Source of the DNA: Actinomyces oris
GTDB taxonomy: Bacteria > Actinomycetota > Actinomycetes > Actinomycetales > Actinomycetaceae
Assembly: GCF_001937445.1 (NCBI RefSeq)
Contig: NZ_MSKS01000025.1
Location: 1 to 64,000, forward strand
Length of the DNA stretch: 64,000 bases
Reading direction: 5' to 3'
Every line of letters starts with the position of its first letter. Position 1 is the stretch's first letter. Of this stretch, positions 53,931-62,969 are shown one piece after another. Both the position numbers and the translations under genes were made by a program. The notes under the pieces were generated by a model that saw nothing but the letters and a program-made list of their open reading frames with translations, was not told where the DNA came from and did no database searches.

Positions 53931-54060
53931 TAGGTCCTGTTGCCTATGTCCGGGGCAGGCCGGTTCTCGCCGACGTCGCGGTCGTACCTTGGGGCGCGCG
54001 CTCGAGGGGTAGAGGGTACGAACACGCGGTCACCTCACCCCAGTTTCGCAACAGGCCCTA
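53931..54060. repeat. 130-bp palindrome-ended element at the dtd 3' end
   Basis: The ends TAGGTCCTGTTGC (53931-53943) and GCAACAGGCCCTA (54048-54060) are inverted repeats with one mismatch. They recall IS6-type ends (CTGTTGC). The interior includes the dispersed repeat also found at 5791. The stop codon of dtd (TAG) lies in its right end. Confidence 0.55.
53976..54029 (-). repeat. Dispersed intergenic repeat, copy 2
   Basis: The minus strand reads TTCGTACCCTctACCCCtCGA followed by GCGCGCGCCCCAAGGTACGACCGCG. It aligns with 5791-5832 and 6520-6546 across about 45 bp. Confidence 0.5.
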
Positions 54061-54486
54061 CTCGGCCTCGATGAGGATCGTCACCGGGCCGTCGGCCTCC
54101 ATGTCGATCTTCATGTCGGCGCCGAAGCGGCCGGTGGCCACCTCCAGGCCGCGCCCGCGCAGGTCCTCGGCCACGGCCTCCACCAGGGGCTCGGCCACCT
54201 CGCCGGGGGCCGCCTTGTTCCAGGTGGGGCGCCGGCCCTTGCGGGTGTCAGCGTACAGGGTGAACTGGGAGACGACGAGCACGGGCGCCCCGGCGTCGGT
54301 CACCGAGAGCTCGCCCTCCAGGAGCCGCAGGTCCGCGATCTTGCGGGCCACGGTGGCCACCTGGGTGGGGCCGTCGTCGTGCGTGGCGCCCACGAGGACC
54401 ATGAGGCCGGGCCGGGTGATCTCGCCGACCACCTCGCCGTCGACCCGCACCGCCGCCCGGTTGACCCGCTGAATCACCGCGCGCAT
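54058..54486 (-). CDS. dtd: D-aminoacyl-tRNA deacylase
   Basis: 142 aa, the full family length. It hydrolyses D-amino acids wrongly attached to tRNA. The N-terminus [20 protein letters not shown], the active-site motif [15 protein letters not shown] and the GPVT motif near the C-terminus are all present. The start overlaps the last base of the preceding DUF2516-type gene (TGATG). The stop codon is contributed by the palindrome-ended element that follows. Confidence 0.97.
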   Translation of the reverse strand: MRAVIQRVNRAAVRVDGEVVGEITRPGLMVLVGATHDDGPTQVATVARKIADLRLLEGELSVTDAGAPVLVVSQFTLYADTRKGRRPTWNKAAPGEVAEPLVEAVAEDLRGRGLEVATGRFGADMKIDMEADGPVTILIEAE

Positions 54487-54875
54487 CAGCGACGAGCGCT
54501 CCTGCCGCGCCCGCCATGCCCCGGCCGGCGCTGGGAGGCCCGCCCTGGAATACGGATCGAGGAGCGCACCCGCACCGGCGCCAGCGCCTGCAGCGCCGGG
54601 CGCACATCCGCCAGGTAGACGGCACTGGCCACCACGCCCAGCAGGCCCAACATCGAGGCGGCCCCGAGCAGGCCGACAACCGCCGTGCCCACCGCGTTGA
54701 CCACGTTCCAGAATCGCTTGGTGCTCTTGCCTGCTGCCGCGTAGTACTCCGCCGGCCGCATCAGGGAGTCGACCAGCGCCCAGATCCCCATGACGAGGGA
54801 GACGACCTGGGCGGCGATCCAGCTCCACCTGACCGCCTCGGCGAGAAAGAATGACACAGCATTGAGGACGCTCAC
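54486..54875 (-). CDS. DUF2516-type membrane protein
   Basis: 129 aa. Three TM segments (about 5-40, 57-80 and 82-90) resemble actinobacterial DUF2516 proteins, with [20 protein letters not shown] near the start. The C-terminus is basic and disordered ([19 protein letters not shown]). The function is unknown. It overlaps dtd by one base. Confidence 0.75.
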   Translation of the reverse strand: MSVLNAVSFFLAEAVRWSWIAAQVVSLVMGIWALVDSLMRPAEYYAAAGKSTKRFWNVVNAVGTAVVGLLGAASMLGLLGVVASAVYLADVRPALQALAPVRVRSSIRIPGRASQRRPGHGGRGRSARR

Positions 54876-55106
54876 GCGCCCAGGCTACCGGTCGCCGGTC
54901 ACCGAGCCCAGACAGGCGGCCACGCCCAGCGAGAACAGTTGACGCCTCACGCAGCGGCCGGCAGCCGTTCCGTCAGCCTCGGGCCGACAGCGACTGGCCA
55001 CCGCGGGTGACAGCCCCCGGACCGTCACCGGGCAGACGTCGGGCTCGGGTCCCAGAGCAGCCGGCCCGGGCTCGGGACAGCCGAAACCGATCGGGCTCGG
55101 GACCGC

Positions 55107-56339
55107 TCAGAGTCGCAGGCCCTTGCGCAGCTCGGCGCCGGGCCGCTCGGAGGGACTGGCCTGGGCGCGCCCCTCGGGGGAGACCAGCACCTCCTGGGCG
55201 GCGTCAACCCTCCCGACGGGGACGGTCTTGCCGGTGGCCTCGTCGACCTCGGTGATCTCCACGGTCAGCTGCTCGCCCACGGGCACGGCCCGGCGCAGCA
55301 GAGCCAGGGCGATGGGGCCGAGCTCGTGGTGACGCGCCACGGAGGTCACGGCGCCCACGGCCCGCTCCCCCATGCGCACACTCGCCCCCGGCCGGGGCAG
55401 GTCGCCGACGAGACCGTCGAGCTGGAGCACGGTGAGGCGGCGCGGAGGCCGGCCCAGGTTGAGGGTGCGCGCAATCGTCTCCTGGCCCGGGTAGCAGCCC
55501 TTCGTCAGGTGCACGGCCGTGCGCAGCCAGTCCAGCTCGTGGGGGATCGCGCGGGCGTCGGCCTCTCGGGCCCAGCGGGGGCGGCCGGCCTCAATGCGCA
55601 GTGCCTCCCAGGCCAGGGCGCCGGCCAGGCGCCGACCCTCCCCCGCAGCGAGGAAGGCCTGCGCCACGGCATCCACGCTCCGAGCGGGCACGAGGACGAA
55701 GCCGGCCCGGTAGCCCTGGCCGGGATGCGGCCGGTCCGCTCCGACGTCGTAGCTCGTGCCGCCCTCGACGACACCCGGCCACGGGTCGCGCCACAGGCCG
55801 ATGAGTGAGCCCTGGGGCTCGGCGGCGTCGGCCTGTGCCTCCGGTGAATCGGAGGCGTCCGACGCGGTGTCGCGCGCCGCCTGGGCCAGGGCCTCGAGGC
55901 CCTCCCCCAGGGCGCCCAGCGCCATGACGTCGGGTTGCTCGGTCACCTCGACGCGCAGCATGAAGCGCATGGAGTCCAGGAAGGTCGCCAGCGCCTCGCC
56001 ACTGTCGGCCTCCGTGACGAGCCAGAGCGTGCGGCCGTCGTCAAGGGCCGCGAGCGCGTGGGTGATGTGCCCCTGGGCGTCGAGGAGCAGCGTCTCCGCG
56101 CCGCCGTCGCCGGGCTCCAGGGCGGTGAGCACCTGGCTGGACAGCGTGGTCAGCCAGCTCAGGCGATCCGGCCCGGTGACGGTGACGACGTCGCGCGCCA
56201 GGGCGCAGGCCGCGCGCCCCTCCACCAGGGCGGACTGCTCGCGGCCGGGGTCGCCGAGGTGGGCGGGGACGGCCTGGTCGGGGTCGTCCGGCGCGGAGGC
56301 GACGGCGCCGGGGCGGGTCAGCAGCGGGGAGGGGAGCAT
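55107..56339 (-). CDS. ygfZ: Folate-binding protein YgfZ (iron-sulfur cluster repair)
   Basis: 410 aa. GcvT-like fold. The diagnostic motif K-x-C-Y-x-G-Q-E is present as TKGCYPGQETIARTLNLG, and the N-terminal RDVVTVTGPDRLSWLTTLSS is also family-typical. YgfZ uses tetrahydrofolate to help maintain some Fe-S enzymes. It is longer than the E. coli protein because of an acidic insert (about residues 155-180) and a C-terminal extension. The stop of the preceding gene overlaps its ATG. Confidence 0.93.
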   Translation of the reverse strand: MLPSPLLTRPGAVASAPDDPDQAVPAHLGDPGREQSALVEGRAACALARDVVTVTGPDRLSWLTTLSSQVLTALEPGDGGAETLLLDAQGHITHALAALDDGRTLWLVTEADSGEALATFLDSMRFMLRVEVTEQPDVMALGALGEGLEALAQAARDTASDASDSPEAQADAAEPQGSLIGLWRDPWPGVVEGGTSYDVGADRPHPGQGYRAGFVLVPARSVDAVAQAFLAAGEGRRLAGALAWEALRIEAGRPRWAREADARAIPHELDWLRTAVHLTKGCYPGQETIARTLNLGRPPRRLTVLQLDGLVGDLPRPGASVRMGERAVGAVTSVARHHELGPIALALLRRAVPVGEQLTVEITEVDEATGKTVPVGRVDAAQEVLVSPEGRAQASPSERPGAELRKGLRL

Positions 56340-57076
56340 CAGGCGTTTGGCTCGGCGTCGTCGGAGGCGGGTGCGGAGGAGGTGGAGGACTCGCCCTCCG
56401 GCTCAGCCGGGTCGAGGGCGGAGCCGGGCTGGGCGGCAGGGTCATTCACGTCGTCGACGCGGCCGAGGCGGCCCGAGGCGTAGGTGGTCACCTCGCTCTG
56501 GCCGAAGGCGGCCATGTCCTGGGTCCACATGAGGTCGCCGCCCACGAGCCCGAACATGCGGGTCATCTCCTCCACGGGGACGGCGGTGCGGGCCCGTCCC
56601 ACGGCCTGGGTGCCGACCTGGGCGCGCGGCCCCTGGATCCAGCCCTCCCAGACGGCAACGTGGCCGGCGGGGTCGGCCGAGACGAGCTCGAGCCGGGTGA
56701 CGGGGGTGAGCGGACCGCCGGAGCCCTTGGTGTCGGCGTCGTCGGTGGTCTCGGCGGCGTCGGGCTGCTCCTGGCCGACGGGTCGCCAGTAAATGGTCTC
56801 GGTGGACCAGATCTGGGCGGGGGCCAGGAGGGAGGCGCCCTGGAGGCCGGGCATCTCGAAGTCGAGGTTCTTGGAGCGGGTGGCATCGACCGTCCAGATG
56901 GTGGTGGTCTGGCGCAGGTAGGGGCCGCCGTCGTGGTCGAAGGTCATCTCCTGGTAGACGGCCTGCTCGGGCACGGTCTCGCCGTAGGTGAGGATGCCGT
57001 AGCCGCGCCAGGTGCCGGCCAGCCAGGCCAGCGGGTAGAGCTCGGGGGCCAGGTCGTCAGGAAGCGTGAATGCCAT
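56339..57076 (-). CDS. Nitrobindin-like (FABP/DUF1794) protein, heme histidine not evident
   Basis: 245 aa. Lipocalin-like barrel start WLAGTWRGYGILTYG, then YLRQTTTIWTVD. This is the actinobacterial nitrobindin plan (M. tuberculosis Rv2717c type) with an acidic insert (about 105-120, EQPDAAETTDDADT) and an acidic C-terminal tail. Nitrobindins have a heme-ligating His in a MAAVGQxxxxH-type region near the C-terminus; here MAAFGQSEVTTYASGRLGRV has none. The protein therefore may not bind heme in the usual way. It overlaps the ygfZ start. Confidence 0.8.
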   Translation of the reverse strand: MAFTLPDDLAPELYPLAWLAGTWRGYGILTYGETVPEQAVYQEMTFDHDGGPYLRQTTTIWTVDATRSKNLDFEMPGLQGASLLAPAQIWSTETIYWRPVGQEQPDAAETTDDADTKGSGGPLTPVTRLELVSADPAGHVAVWEGWIQGPRAQVGTQAVGRARTAVPVEEMTRMFGLVGGDLMWTQDMAAFGQSEVTTYASGRLGRVDDVNDPAAQPGSALDPAEPEGESSTSSAPASDDAEPNA

Positions 57077-57379
57077 GCCCGCAGCCTACGACGTCACCCC
57101 AGGCCGCATCACGCGCGCCGCCCGCCCGGGCCGCGCGGATCCGCCGGCGCCCCGTGCGTCCACCGCATCCCGGAGCCGCAAATCCGGGCAGAATCGGCAC
57201 CTCGGTGTCCAAATCTGTGACAAAGGCGGCGAGGAGCGCTGAGCGCGCCAGACGAAACCGCATGATTCTGCGGTTTCTTCGCTTGACCGCAGGGCTTCGG
57301 AACCTCTTTGTCACCGATTTGGACATCCGGCCGCCGTGACGCGGCGTCCTCGGGGCCTCGCTGGGCCGGGCGGCCGCCG
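57077..57379. other. Intergenic region with a palindromic element
   Basis: 303 bp between two minus-strand genes. It holds the element at 57207-57325 and nothing else I can assign. Confidence 0.6.
57207..57325. repeat. 119-bp palindrome-ended element with inner hairpin
   Basis: TGTCCAAATCTGTGACAAAG (57207-57226) and CTTTGTCACCGATTTGGACA (57306-57325) are inverted repeats with one mismatch. Inside, GAAACCGCA and TGCGGTTTC around 57254-57277 form a second perfect hairpin. No coding potential. Probably a miniature element or a structured RNA. Confidence 0.6.
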
Positions 57380-58516
57380 TCAGCCGGCGATGAAGCCGCC
57401 CAGGAGGCGGGCGATGGCGTAGACCGGCACGCCGACCGACAGGATCGGCACAAGCGCGGAGGCCACCGCCGCCCGCCCGCCGGGCACCCACCGGTGGGTC
57501 CACAGGACGCGGTTGCCCGAGGCCATGAGGACCCCCGCCACGAAGCCGACGGCCACGCAGGCCACGGCGCTCTGCAGGGCCGCGGTCGCGCTGATGTGGG
57601 ACAGGCCGAAGAAGCCGGCCGAGGCCAGCACGTAGCCGGCGCCGCCGGCGAACAGGGCCGGCACCGTGACAGTGAGGGCCTCCAGCATCCGGGCACGCAC
57701 GTTGAGGACGGTCAGGACGGCGCCGACGAACAGCGCCAGGCAGGTGGGCACCACAATGGCCGGGTCGGCCAGTCCCGGTTCCAGAGCGCACCAGGCCGAA
57801 CCGGAGACCGCCACGAGGCAGCCGGCCACCGTTGAGGACAGGTCCTCGACCAGGTTGTGCCGGCCGTCGCGCCGCAGCATCTGGCCGACGAAAGCCAGCA
57901 GGATCGAGAAGGCCATGACTAGGCCGGCCACCCCCATGTCGTCGAGGAGGTAGACGCTGACGGCGGCCGACAGCCCACTGATCGTCATGACGATCGTGCC
58001 GCCCAGGTCGTGCCGGGCACGCACGAGTGCGGGCCAGCCCTGTGCGGCGGCCGGCACCAGGACGGCCACGAGGGCCAGCCTCACCCAGCCGGGCAGGACC
58101 GAGCCGACCGCCAGCAGCAACGGCACCACGCCCGCGAAGGCGAGCCGGGTCCAGGCCGGGTCCACCAGGCCCGGCTCCTTGGGGCGGTTGGAGGCGCGGC
58201 GGGTGGCGTAGCCCAGGTCCTCGGTGAGGTCGACGTCATCCCCTAAGTCCGCTGAGCGGGCCGCTCCCGGAGCACCGGAGGAGCTGGCCGACTCACCGGA
58301 GGTATTCGAGTCGGTCGCGCGTGCGGCGGGCTCCGACTCGGCGGGCCCGGCCGAGACGGCGGAGTCACCCGTGCTGATGACGCTGGCCCAGTCCGCCACG
58401 CCGCCGGCGGCCGTCGGAACGGCTGCGGCAGGGGAGTGATCGCGCGAGCCGCGGGAGGCCCCGCGGGTGCGCGCGGCCGGCTGGGCTCGTCGATGGTGGG
58501 TAGTCACAGCACACAT
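57380..58516 (-). CDS. Membrane protein with a long acidic N-terminus
   Basis: 378 aa from MCAVTTHHRRAQP; a longer upstream frame lacks support. Residues 1-130 are Ser/Ala/Glu-rich and disordered. Then come about nine TM helices from PAWTRLAFAGVVPLLLAVGS to the C-terminus. It resembles uncharacterised permease-like proteins of actinobacteria. The function is unknown. It is divergent from the GlnR-type gene with 196 bp between them. Confidence 0.7.
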   Translation of the reverse strand: MCAVTTHHRRAQPAARTRGASRGSRDHSPAAAVPTAAGGVADWASVISTGDSAVSAGPAESEPAARATDSNTSGESASSSGAPGAARSADLGDDVDLTEDLGYATRRASNRPKEPGLVDPAWTRLAFAGVVPLLLAVGSVLPGWVRLALVAVLVPAAAQGWPALVRARHDLGGTIVMTISGLSAAVSVYLLDDMGVAGLVMAFSILLAFVGQMLRRDGRHNLVEDLSSTVAGCLVAVSGSAWCALEPGLADPAIVVPTCLALFVGAVLTVLNVRARMLEALTVTVPALFAGGAGYVLASAGFFGLSHISATAALQSAVACVAVGFVAGVLMASGNRVLWTHRWVPGGRAAVASALVPILSVGVPVYAIARLLGGFIAG

Positions 58517-58712
58517 CGTCCCACACCCGGGCGGCCGCGGCGCCCACTCCAGCCCCGCCCCATCATCCTCCTGGGTGGTCAGTATCCGGACAGTCGTTGC
58601 CCCAGGGGATTTCACCCGCGACTAGGTGTGGTTGACTTGTCCCAACAGTATCGCCGCTGCTCAGCTCGACTGCGCCGGCGAGCCCAGATCGCGAGCCGCG
58701 GGAGGAGCAGCC

Positions 58713-59384
58713 ATGCGGATCATCATGTTCACTCGTGAGAGTGAGGCCACTGATGTCCTGCCGGCAACCGCCTTCCTCGACTCCCCGGTGGAGTGCCTCC
58801 CCCCGATGCCGTCCTCCTACGCGGAGGTGGACAACGCCGACGTCGTCATGATCGACGCCCGCGGGGACCTGACCCGCGCCCGTGCTCTGTGCCAGCTGTT
58901 CACCGGGCCCATGGACTGCCCGCCCATCATCCTCATCGTGGAGGAGGGCGGCGCCGCCGCGGTGCAGATCGACTGGGGCGCCGCCGACTTCGTCATGGCC
59001 GGCGCCAAGCCCGCCGAGCTGTCGGCCCGGCTGCGGCTGCTGCGCGCCCATGTCCCGGTCGTGGACGAGGTCGACGACGACCGCATCGACGTGGGCGATC
59101 TCGTCATTGACGTCACCGCCTACACGGCCCGACTGCGCGGCACGATCCTGGACCTGACCTACAAGGAGTTCGAGCTGCTGAAGTTCCTGGCCGCCAACCG
59201 GGGGCGGGTCCTGACCCGTGACGCGCTCCTGCATGAGGTGTGGGGCGAGGACTACATCGGCGGCTCACGCACGGTGGACGTGCACATCCGTCGCCTGCGC
59301 GCGAAGCTGGGCACCGAGCACGACAACCTCATCGGCACGGTGCGCAACGTCGGCTACCGCCTGGACGCCCCCGAGGACGCCTGA
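58713..59384 (+). CDS. GlnR-type winged-helix response regulator
   Basis: 223 aa from MRIIMFTRES, with GGAGGAG upstream. The N-terminal half follows the actinobacterial GlnR pattern: VVMIDARGDLTRARALCQLF, VEEGGAAAVQIDWG and AELSARLRLLRAH. The C-terminal winged helix is YKEFELLKFLAANRGRVLTR with WGEDYIGGSRTVDVHIRRLR. GlnR proteins are orphan regulators, usually of nitrogen and sometimes phosphate genes. It lies next to the pst operon, convergent with pstB, and no partner kinase is visible. Confidence 0.85.
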   Translation: MRIIMFTRESEATDVLPATAFLDSPVECLPPMPSSYAEVDNADVVMIDARGDLTRARALCQLFTGPMDCPPIILIVEEGGAAAVQIDWGAADFVMAGAKPAELSARLRLLRAHVPVVDEVDDDRIDVGDLVIDVTAYTARLRGTILDLTYKEFELLKFLAANRGRVLTRDALLHEVWGEDYIGGSRTVDVHIRRLRAKLGTEHDNLIGTVRNVGYRLDAPEDA

Positions 59385-59830
59385 ACGCACCAGTTCCGGG
59401 AAGACCGGGAAGGCCCGGACAGGGCAGATCCAGCCAAGGGCGGGCCAGGCGCCCGTCCGCCGTGTGGATTCACTGCGTGGACACCGCCGCGGCCCGGAGC
59501 CCGGGCCTGTAGACTTTTATGCGGCGTCGGGCCGTGACGGGCCCCGGGCTCCAACTCAAGCCGCCGCGAGCGGCATTCGCGCCGACTGGCGCTCTCCGGC
59601 CCGACGTCCCCCTCTCCTGAGCGTCCTGTCGCCCGCCTCCCTCTCGTGACCGCACCGCCGTGTCGCGCAAGGCGCCCAAAAGTGTCACTCCGGGCGACTT
59701 TTACCTGCGCGGCACCAGTTCCCGGATCAACGTGTCATGCGCTGACCTGCGCATACGTAAATCCGCGGTGCTCAGACCGGCCTCAGACGGCCTGAAAAGT
59801 CGCCATTCGTGACACCTGACCCCTCGATCC
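59385..59830. other. Intergenic region between the GlnR-type gene and pstB
   Basis: 446 bp between convergent genes. It holds the palindrome-ended element at 59682-59815. A promoter-like TAGACTTTTAT at about 59510 has no gene behind it and could start a small RNA; nothing further supports that. Confidence 0.5.
59682..59815. repeat. 134-bp palindrome-ended element near pstB
   Basis: GTGTCAC-nnnn-GGCGACTTTT at the left end pairs with AAAAGTCGCC-nnnn-GTGACAC at the right end. No coding potential inside. Similar in size to the other two palindrome-ended elements in this part of the window, but with different end sequences. Confidence 0.55.
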
Positions 59831-60610
59831 TCAGCCGAAGCGGCCGGAGATGTAGTCCTCGGTGGCCTGCTGGCTGGGGGCGGAGAAGATCTTGTCGGTG
59901 GAGTCGTACTCGACGAGGTGGCCCGGCTTGCCGGTCGCCTCCAGGTTGAAGAATCCGGTCATGTCGCTCACGCGCGAGGCCTGCTGCATGTTGTGGGTGA
60001 CGATGACGATCGTGTAGTCCGTCTTGAGCTCGGAGATGAGGTCCTCGATGGCGAGCGTGGAGATGGGGTCCAGGGCGGAGCAGGGCTCGTCCATGAGCAG
60101 GACGGCGGGCTTGACCGCGATGGCGCGGGCGATGCACAGGCGCTGCTGCTGGCCTCCGGACAGGCCCAGGCCGGGACGGTCCAGGCGGTCCTTGACCTCG
60201 TCCCACAGGTTGGCTCCGCGCAGGGAGGCCTCCACCAGGTCGTCCGCATCGGACTTCTTGATGCGCCGGTTGTTGAGGCGCACGCCGGCCAGGACGTTCT
60301 CGGCGATGGACATGGTGGGGAAGGGATTGGGCCGCTGGAAGACCATGCCGATGGCGCGACGCACCTGGACGGCATCGACGCCGGGCCCGTAGAGGTTGAC
60401 ACCGTCGACGATGACCTGGCCCTCGACGCGGGCGCCGGGGATGGTCTCGTGCATACGGTTGAGGGTGCGCAGGAAGGTGGACTTCCCGCAGCCGGAGGGG
60501 CCGATGAGGGCGGTGACGGACTTGGGCTCGATGACGACGTTGACGTCCTTCACGGCCAGGAAGTCGCCGTAGTAGATGTTCTCGCCGATGACGTCGATGC
60601 GCTTGGACAC
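59831..60610 (-). CDS. pstB: Phosphate ABC transporter ATP-binding protein PstB
   Basis: 259 aa. Walker [19 protein letters not shown]-loop region [16 protein letters not shown] signature [14 protein letters not shown], Walker [15 protein letters not shown] and the H-loop IVIVTHNM. These match PstB, including the family-typical NRMHE. It powers high-affinity phosphate uptake through PstA and PstC. Last gene of the operon, 78 bp after pstA. Confidence 0.98.
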   Translation of the reverse strand: MSKRIDVIGENIYYGDFLAVKDVNVVIEPKSVTALIGPSGCGKSTFLRTLNRMHETIPGARVEGQVIVDGVNLYGPGVDAVQVRRAIGMVFQRPNPFPTMSIAENVLAGVRLNNRRIKKSDADDLVEASLRGANLWDEVKDRLDRPGLGLSGGQQQRLCIARAIAVKPAVLLMDEPCSALDPISTLAIEDLISELKTDYTIVIVTHNMQQASRVSDMTGFFNLEATGKPGHLVEYDSTDKIFSAPSQQATEDYISGRFG

Positions 60611-60688
60611 GTCGGTTCCTTTACCTGAGGTGGACTGCTGAGGGCTCTGGGGTCGCTGGGGGCGGGTGGCCCGGCGGCTCCGGCCGGG

Positions 60689-61852
60689 CTAGCGCCGGCC
60701 GCCCTTGGGGCTGAAGTACTTGGAGATGAGGCGGGCGGCGAGGTTGAGCAGCATGACCAGGATGATGAGGGTCAGCGCCCCGGCCCAGGCCCGCTCCATG
60801 GCGGCGGCCTCCCCGCGGGAGTACTGGTCGTAGACGAGCACCGGCAGGGTGGACATGGAGCCGTCCAGCGGGTTGGTGTTGGTGCGGATCGTCAGGCCCA
60901 CGGTGATGAGCAGCGGGGCGGTCTCGCCGATGACGCGGGCGATGGCGATCATGACGGAGGTGGTGATGCCGGCCACCGCGGTGCGCAGCACGACCTTGAC
61001 GATGGTGAGCCACTTGGGCACGCCCAGCGCGTAGGAGGCCTCGCGCAGGTGGGAGGGGACGAGCTTGAGCATCTCCTCCACGCCGCGGATGACCACCGGC
61101 GTCATGAGGACGCTCAGGGCGACTGCCCCGATGATGCCGGCCTGGTAGCGGGGGCCGGCCACGATGAGGAAGATCGAGTAGGCGAACAGCCCGGCCACGA
61201 TCGAGGGGATGCCGGTCATGACGTCGACGAGGAAGGTGATGACCCGCGCGATCCAGCCGCCGTTGTACTCCACGAGGAAGACGGCGGTGAACAGTCCCAG
61301 GGGCACCGAGATAAGGGTGGCGATCCCGGTGATCTGGAGAGTGCCGACGATGCCGTGGTAGAAGCCGCCGTTGGAGGCGTCGGCGCCGCGCATGTTAGTG
61401 GTCAGGAAGTCGTAGCCGAAGCGGGCCGAGCCGCCCGACAGGACCATCCACACCAGGGAGACCAGCGGCACCATGACGACGGCGAAGGACAGGTAGATGA
61501 GGAGGGTCACCAGGGTGTTGCGGCCCCAGCGCTCCCCCTCACGCACCCAGGAGACGGCGGTGGCGCCCACCACCCATACCAGGGCGGTCAGGGTGACGAC
61601 GGCGGCGATGCTCCACCCGGCCAGCAGGCCGATCCCGCCGACGACGACGAAGGCGGCTCCCAGCGCAGCCCAGATGAACCAGTCGGGCAGGCGGTAGGAG
61701 GTCAAGGGCACGCCCTCGATGGAGGGAGGGTCGGCCAGCGGGTCGACGGGGGCGGCCGGAGCCTCGGCGGCCGCGAGCGCGGCCTTGAGGGACTTGGGCG
61801 CGGAGGCACCAGTCTCGCCGGCGGTGGGCTCGGGGGCGTTCGTGGGCGTCAT
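60689..61852 (-). CDS. pstA: Phosphate ABC transporter permease PstA
   Basis: 387 aa. Longer than usual because of a 60-residue N-terminal Ala/Pro/Ser-rich extension and additional N-terminal helices. The permease core has the binding-protein-dependent transport motif (EASYALGVPKWLTIVKVVL) and PstA-like VDVMTGIPSIVAGLFAY. Starts two bases before the end of pstC, so the genes are co-translated. Confidence 0.96.
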   Translation of the reverse strand: MTPTNAPEPTAGETGASAPKSLKAALAAAEAPAAPVDPLADPPSIEGVPLTSYRLPDWFIWAALGAAFVVVGGIGLLAGWSIAAVVTLTALVWVVGATAVSWVREGERWGRNTLVTLLIYLSFAVVMVPLVSLVWMVLSGGSARFGYDFLTTNMRGADASNGGFYHGIVGTLQITGIATLISVPLGLFTAVFLVEYNGGWIARVITFLVDVMTGIPSIVAGLFAYSIFLIVAGPRYQAGIIGAVALSVLMTPVVIRGVEEMLKLVPSHLREASYALGVPKWLTIVKVVLRTAVAGITTSVMIAIARVIGETAPLLITVGLTIRTNTNPLDGSMSTLPVLVYDQYSRGEAAAMERAWAGALTLIILVMLLNLAARLISKYFSPKGGRR

Positions 61853-61853
61853 G

Positions 61854-62930
61854 TCAGCTGGCTCCTGAGAACTCGGAGCGGCGCGCGATGATCCACCGCG
61901 CCAGGGAGTTGACCGCGAAGGTGATGATGAACAGGACCAGGCCGGTGGCGATGAGCACGTTGACGCTCAATCCGTAGGCCTCGCGGAACTGCGAGGCGAT
62001 GTTGGCGGCGATGGTCTGGTGCTGGCCCGCCTGGAGGATGCGCAGGTTCAGCCCCATGCCGGGTGAGAGGATCATGAGGACGGCCATGGTCTCACCCAGG
62101 GCACGCCCGAGCCCCAGCATGGAGGCGGAGATGATGCCGGAGCGGCCAAACGGCAGGACGGCCTGGCGGATCATCTCGTAGCGGGTGGCGCCCAGGGCCA
62201 GGGAGGCCTCCTCCTGGAGGGTGGGCGTCTGGAGGAAGATCTCGCGGATGGTGGCGGTGATGATCGGCAGGATCATGACCGCCAGGACCAGGGAGGCGGT
62301 GGTGATGTTCTTGGCCGGGGCCGTGTAGTCGGCGAACAGCGGGATGAAGCCGAGGTGGTCGCTCAGCCAGGTGTTGATGGGGTCGAGCAGGGGCACCAGC
62401 CACAGGAAGCCCCACAGACCGAAGACCACGGAGGGGATCGCGGCCAGCAGGTCCACCATGTAGCCCAGGGCCTGGGCCAGGCGGCGCGGGGCGAAGTGGG
62501 AGATGAACAGGGCCACCCCGATGCTCAGCGGCACCGCGACGCCCAGGGCGATGGTCGAGGACAGCAGCGTTCCGAAGACGAGCGGGGCCACGTAGCCCCA
62601 CAGGCTGCGGTCACGCATGAAGGAGACCGACTCCAGGGTCTGGCGCGAGGCCGTCAGGGCGGGCAGCGCCTCCCGGATGAGGAAGGCGGCCACGAGGGCG
62701 AGCACCACCATGATGAAGGTGCCGGCGCCGAAGGACAGGCCGGTGAAGATCCGGTTGCCGGTCTGCCCGGGAGCCTTGCCGGGCTGGATGATGGCGTCGT
62801 CGGCGCTGCTGGAGGCGGTCGCGGCTCCCGTTGGGGGCGGCGACGACGGCGGTGGAGTGGTGCTGGCCACGGCTGACCCTCCTCGGGGTGTGTGGGGCGG
62901 CGGCTGGGCGGGTGGGTGCTGGCTGGTCAT
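61854..62930 (-). CDS. pstC: Phosphate ABC transporter permease PstC
   Basis: 358 aa. The N-terminal 55 residues are Pro/Ser/Thr-rich and probably cytosolic; a GTG further in (VASTTPPPS) is an alternative start. The permease core contains VDLLAAIPSVVFGLWGFLWL and the EAA-like loop EASLALGATRYEMIRQAVLP. Forms the membrane channel with PstA. Confidence 0.96.
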   Translation of the reverse strand: MTSQHPPAQPPPHTPRGGSAVASTTPPPSSPPPTGAATASSSADDAIIQPGKAPGQTGNRIFTGLSFGAGTFIMVVLALVAAFLIREALPALTASRQTLESVSFMRDRSLWGYVAPLVFGTLLSSTIALGVAVPLSIGVALFISHFAPRRLAQALGYMVDLLAAIPSVVFGLWGFLWLVPLLDPINTWLSDHLGFIPLFADYTAPAKNITTASLVLAVMILPIITATIREIFLQTPTLQEEASLALGATRYEMIRQAVLPFGRSGIISASMLGLGRALGETMAVLMILSPGMGLNLRILQAGQHQTIAANIASQFREAYGLSVNVLIATGLVLFIITFAVNSLARWIIARRSEFSGAS

Positions 62931-62969
62931 GTGGTTCGGTGCGGCGTCGGGGTGGCCGGCCGGGCGGCC

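Noticed and set aside
59500-59640. Possible small RNA after TAGACTTTTAT
   Set aside because: Only a promoter-like string; no terminator or conserved structure visible to support a gene.
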